The notes beneath the pieces are model-generated. The model did not search any database. It was not told the DNA's origin and saw only the letters and a list, made by a program, of their open reading frames with translations. A stretch of 6,659 nt of DNA from Prolixibacteraceae bacterium (GTDB lineage: Bacteria > Bacteroidota > Bacteroidia > Bacteroidales > Prolixibacteraceae). The translations under genes and the position numbers were made by a program. Shown here in pieces: positions 5,642 to 6,659 of this stretch (its first letter is position 1; each line of letters opens with the position of its first letter). The stretch spans positions 1-6,659 of the forward strand of contig JAEUSS010000171.1 in the NCBI GenBank assembly GCA_016788685.1. Direction: 5' to 3'.

Positions 5642-5687
5642 AGACGCAATTTATGAAATTCTGATGGATTTATAATAATTACGAACT

Positions 5688-6659
5688 CTAGTTTTCTTTC
5701 TGTTCGTCAGCTTCCATTTGCGATCTCAGTGCAGCCAATTCAGAGATGTCTCCAAGTGTAGTTTTTTCAGCGTTGTTTTCCTTCACTTGTTTTACAGCTT
5801 TAGTTGTTGCTTTAGCCTGAGTTTTCCGTTTTGCTGTTTCTTCTGCTTTTTTCTCATCTTCGAATACTCTTGAATGAGACAGAATGATCCGTTTGGCAGC
5901 TTTCGAGAATTCAATGACTTTGAACTCGAGTTTTTCTTCCAGCTGAGCCTGGCTTCCGTCTTCTTTCACCAGGTGGCGTGGAGTTGCGAAACCTTCGACA
6001 CCGTAAGGAAGAGCGATGGTTGCGCCTTTGTCGAACAATTCAACAACAGTTCCTTCGTGTACTGAATCTACCGAGAAGATGGTTTCGAACACATCCCATG
6101 GGTTTTCTTCCAATTGTTTGTGGCCGAGGCTCAAACGACGATTTTCTTTGTCGATATCGAGAACAACAACATCGATTTCAGCACCGATTGAAGTGAATTC
6201 TGACGGGTGTTTGATTTTCTTGGTCCAGCTTAAGTCCGAAATGTGGATCAAGCCGTCAACACCTTCCTGGATTTCAACAAACACACCGAAATTGGTGAAG
6301 TTGCGAACAGTTGCTTTGTGTTTTGTTCCAACACCGAAAACAGTGTCGATTTCCTGCCATGGGTCAGCTTTCAATTGTTTGATACCCAAAGACATTTTGC
6401 GCTCGTCGCGGTCTAATGTTAAGATCTGAGCTTCGATTTCATCGCCAACTTTCAGGAAGTCCTGAGCGCTGCGCAGGTGCTGAGACCAAGACATTTCTGA
6501 AACGTGGATCAAACCTTCAACGCCGGCAGCGATTTCAACAAATGCACCGTAGTCGGCCATAACCACTACTTTACCTTTTACTGAATCACCAACTTTCAGG
6601 TCAGCGCCAAGGCTATCCCATGGGTGAGGAGTCAATTGTTTCAGACCTAAAGCGATCCG
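5688..6659 (-). CDS. rpsA: 30S ribosomal protein S1, C-terminal part (runs off the window)
   Basis: RNA-binding ribosomal protein that helps mRNA bind the 30S subunit, important where Shine-Dalgarno pairing is weak or absent, as here. The reading frame is open to the window edge (323 residues visible, first codon at 6659), so the beginning is missing; a full protein of this family has about 550-600 residues and several S1 domains. The visible part opens with the end of one domain (RIALGLKQLTPHPW) followed by three S1 domains at about 23-94, 109-182 and 197-264. The first two carry the standard 'GxxVxGxVxxxxxYGAFVEI...GVEGLIHVSEMSW' and 'RRLSLGHKQL' pattern. The third is diverged (GATIALPYGVEGFATPRHLV), as is common for the last domain. 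A charged, Lys/Ala-rich tail (265-300) and the ending TTLGDISELAALRSQMEADEQKEN are in the style of Bacteroidota S1. No strong terminator follows, so transcription may continue into the STAS gene. Confidence 0.96.
   Translation of the reverse strand, partial: RIALGLKQLTPHPWDSLGADLKVGDSVKGKVVVMADYGAFVEIAAGVEGLIHVSEMSWSQHLRSAQDFLKVGDEIEAQILTLDRDERKMSLGIKQLKADPWQEIDTVFGVGTKHKATVRNFTNFGVFVEIQEGVDGLIHISDLSWTKKIKHPSEFTSIGAEIDVVVLDIDKENRRLSLGHKQLEENPWDVFETIFSVDSVHEGTVVELFDKGATIALPYGVEGFATPRHLVKEDGSQAQLEEKLEFKVIEFSKAAKRIILSHSRVFEDEKKAEETAKRKTQAKATTKAVKQVKENNAEKTTLGDISELAALRSQMEADEQKEN

Noticed and set aside
5642..5687. Promoter for the STAS-rnz pair
   Set aside because: The nearest -7-like sequence (TAAATTGC on the minus strand, 5646-5653) misses the consensus and is only 4 nt from the start codon.
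6016..6429. 137-residue plus-strand reading frame
   Set aside because: It lies wholly antisense to the well-conserved S1 domains; the S1 frame explains the sequence.
5688..6635. Start of the S1 gene at 6635
   Set aside because: That position is a TTG in the middle of the conserved S1 segment GLKQLTPHPW. The frame stays open to 6659, so the real start lies outside the window.

Overview
The window looks like chromosomal DNA of a Bacteroidota bacterium, probably from the Bacteroidales/Marinilabiliales side, though the genus cannot be read from it. The reasons are a DUF3822 gene joined to rsmD, an S1 protein with a Lys/Ala-rich tail of the kind seen in this phylum, no Shine-Dalgarno sequence before any visible start, and a TAnnTTTG-type -7 box. 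Most of the window is conserved housekeeping sequence. The exception is a repeat array in one intergenic gap.

Left part (1-2397, all minus strand): the 5' end of an ABC transporter ATPase gene (cut by the window edge) is preceded by a likely operon. In transcription order this holds a membrane-anchored protein of unknown function (1765-2397), a DUF3822 protein (910-1755) and the 16S rRNA methyltransferase RsmD (371-919). The gaps in this operon are 9 nt and then a 10-nt overlap. A 90-bp divergent region (2398-2487) separates it from a plus-strand RecD-like SF1 helicase gene (2488-3912).

Middle (3913-4350): the helicase gene converges on the gene for ribonuclease Z, and the 438-bp gap is not coding. 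Most of it is a degenerate tandem array (4021 to about 4273) of twelve full 20- or 21-bp units plus a partial one. Each unit has a conserved half, AACATGRCGGC, and a variable half that falls into a few recurring classes. Part of the array is duplicated as an 81-bp block of four units. The array has no CRISPR geometry and no consistent reading frame. It is the most unusual object in the window, and I do not recognise its function.

Right part (4351-6659, all minus strand): ribosomal protein S1 (3' part only, three complete S1 domains and the tail), then a single-domain STAS protein 46 nt downstream, then ribonuclease Z 7 nt after that. The close spacing suggests STAS and RNase Z are co-transcribed, and read-through from rpsA is possible because no clear terminator lies between them. 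Together the genes cover translation (S1), tRNA 3'-end processing (RNase Z), rRNA modification (RsmD) and DNA repair or recombination (helicase).
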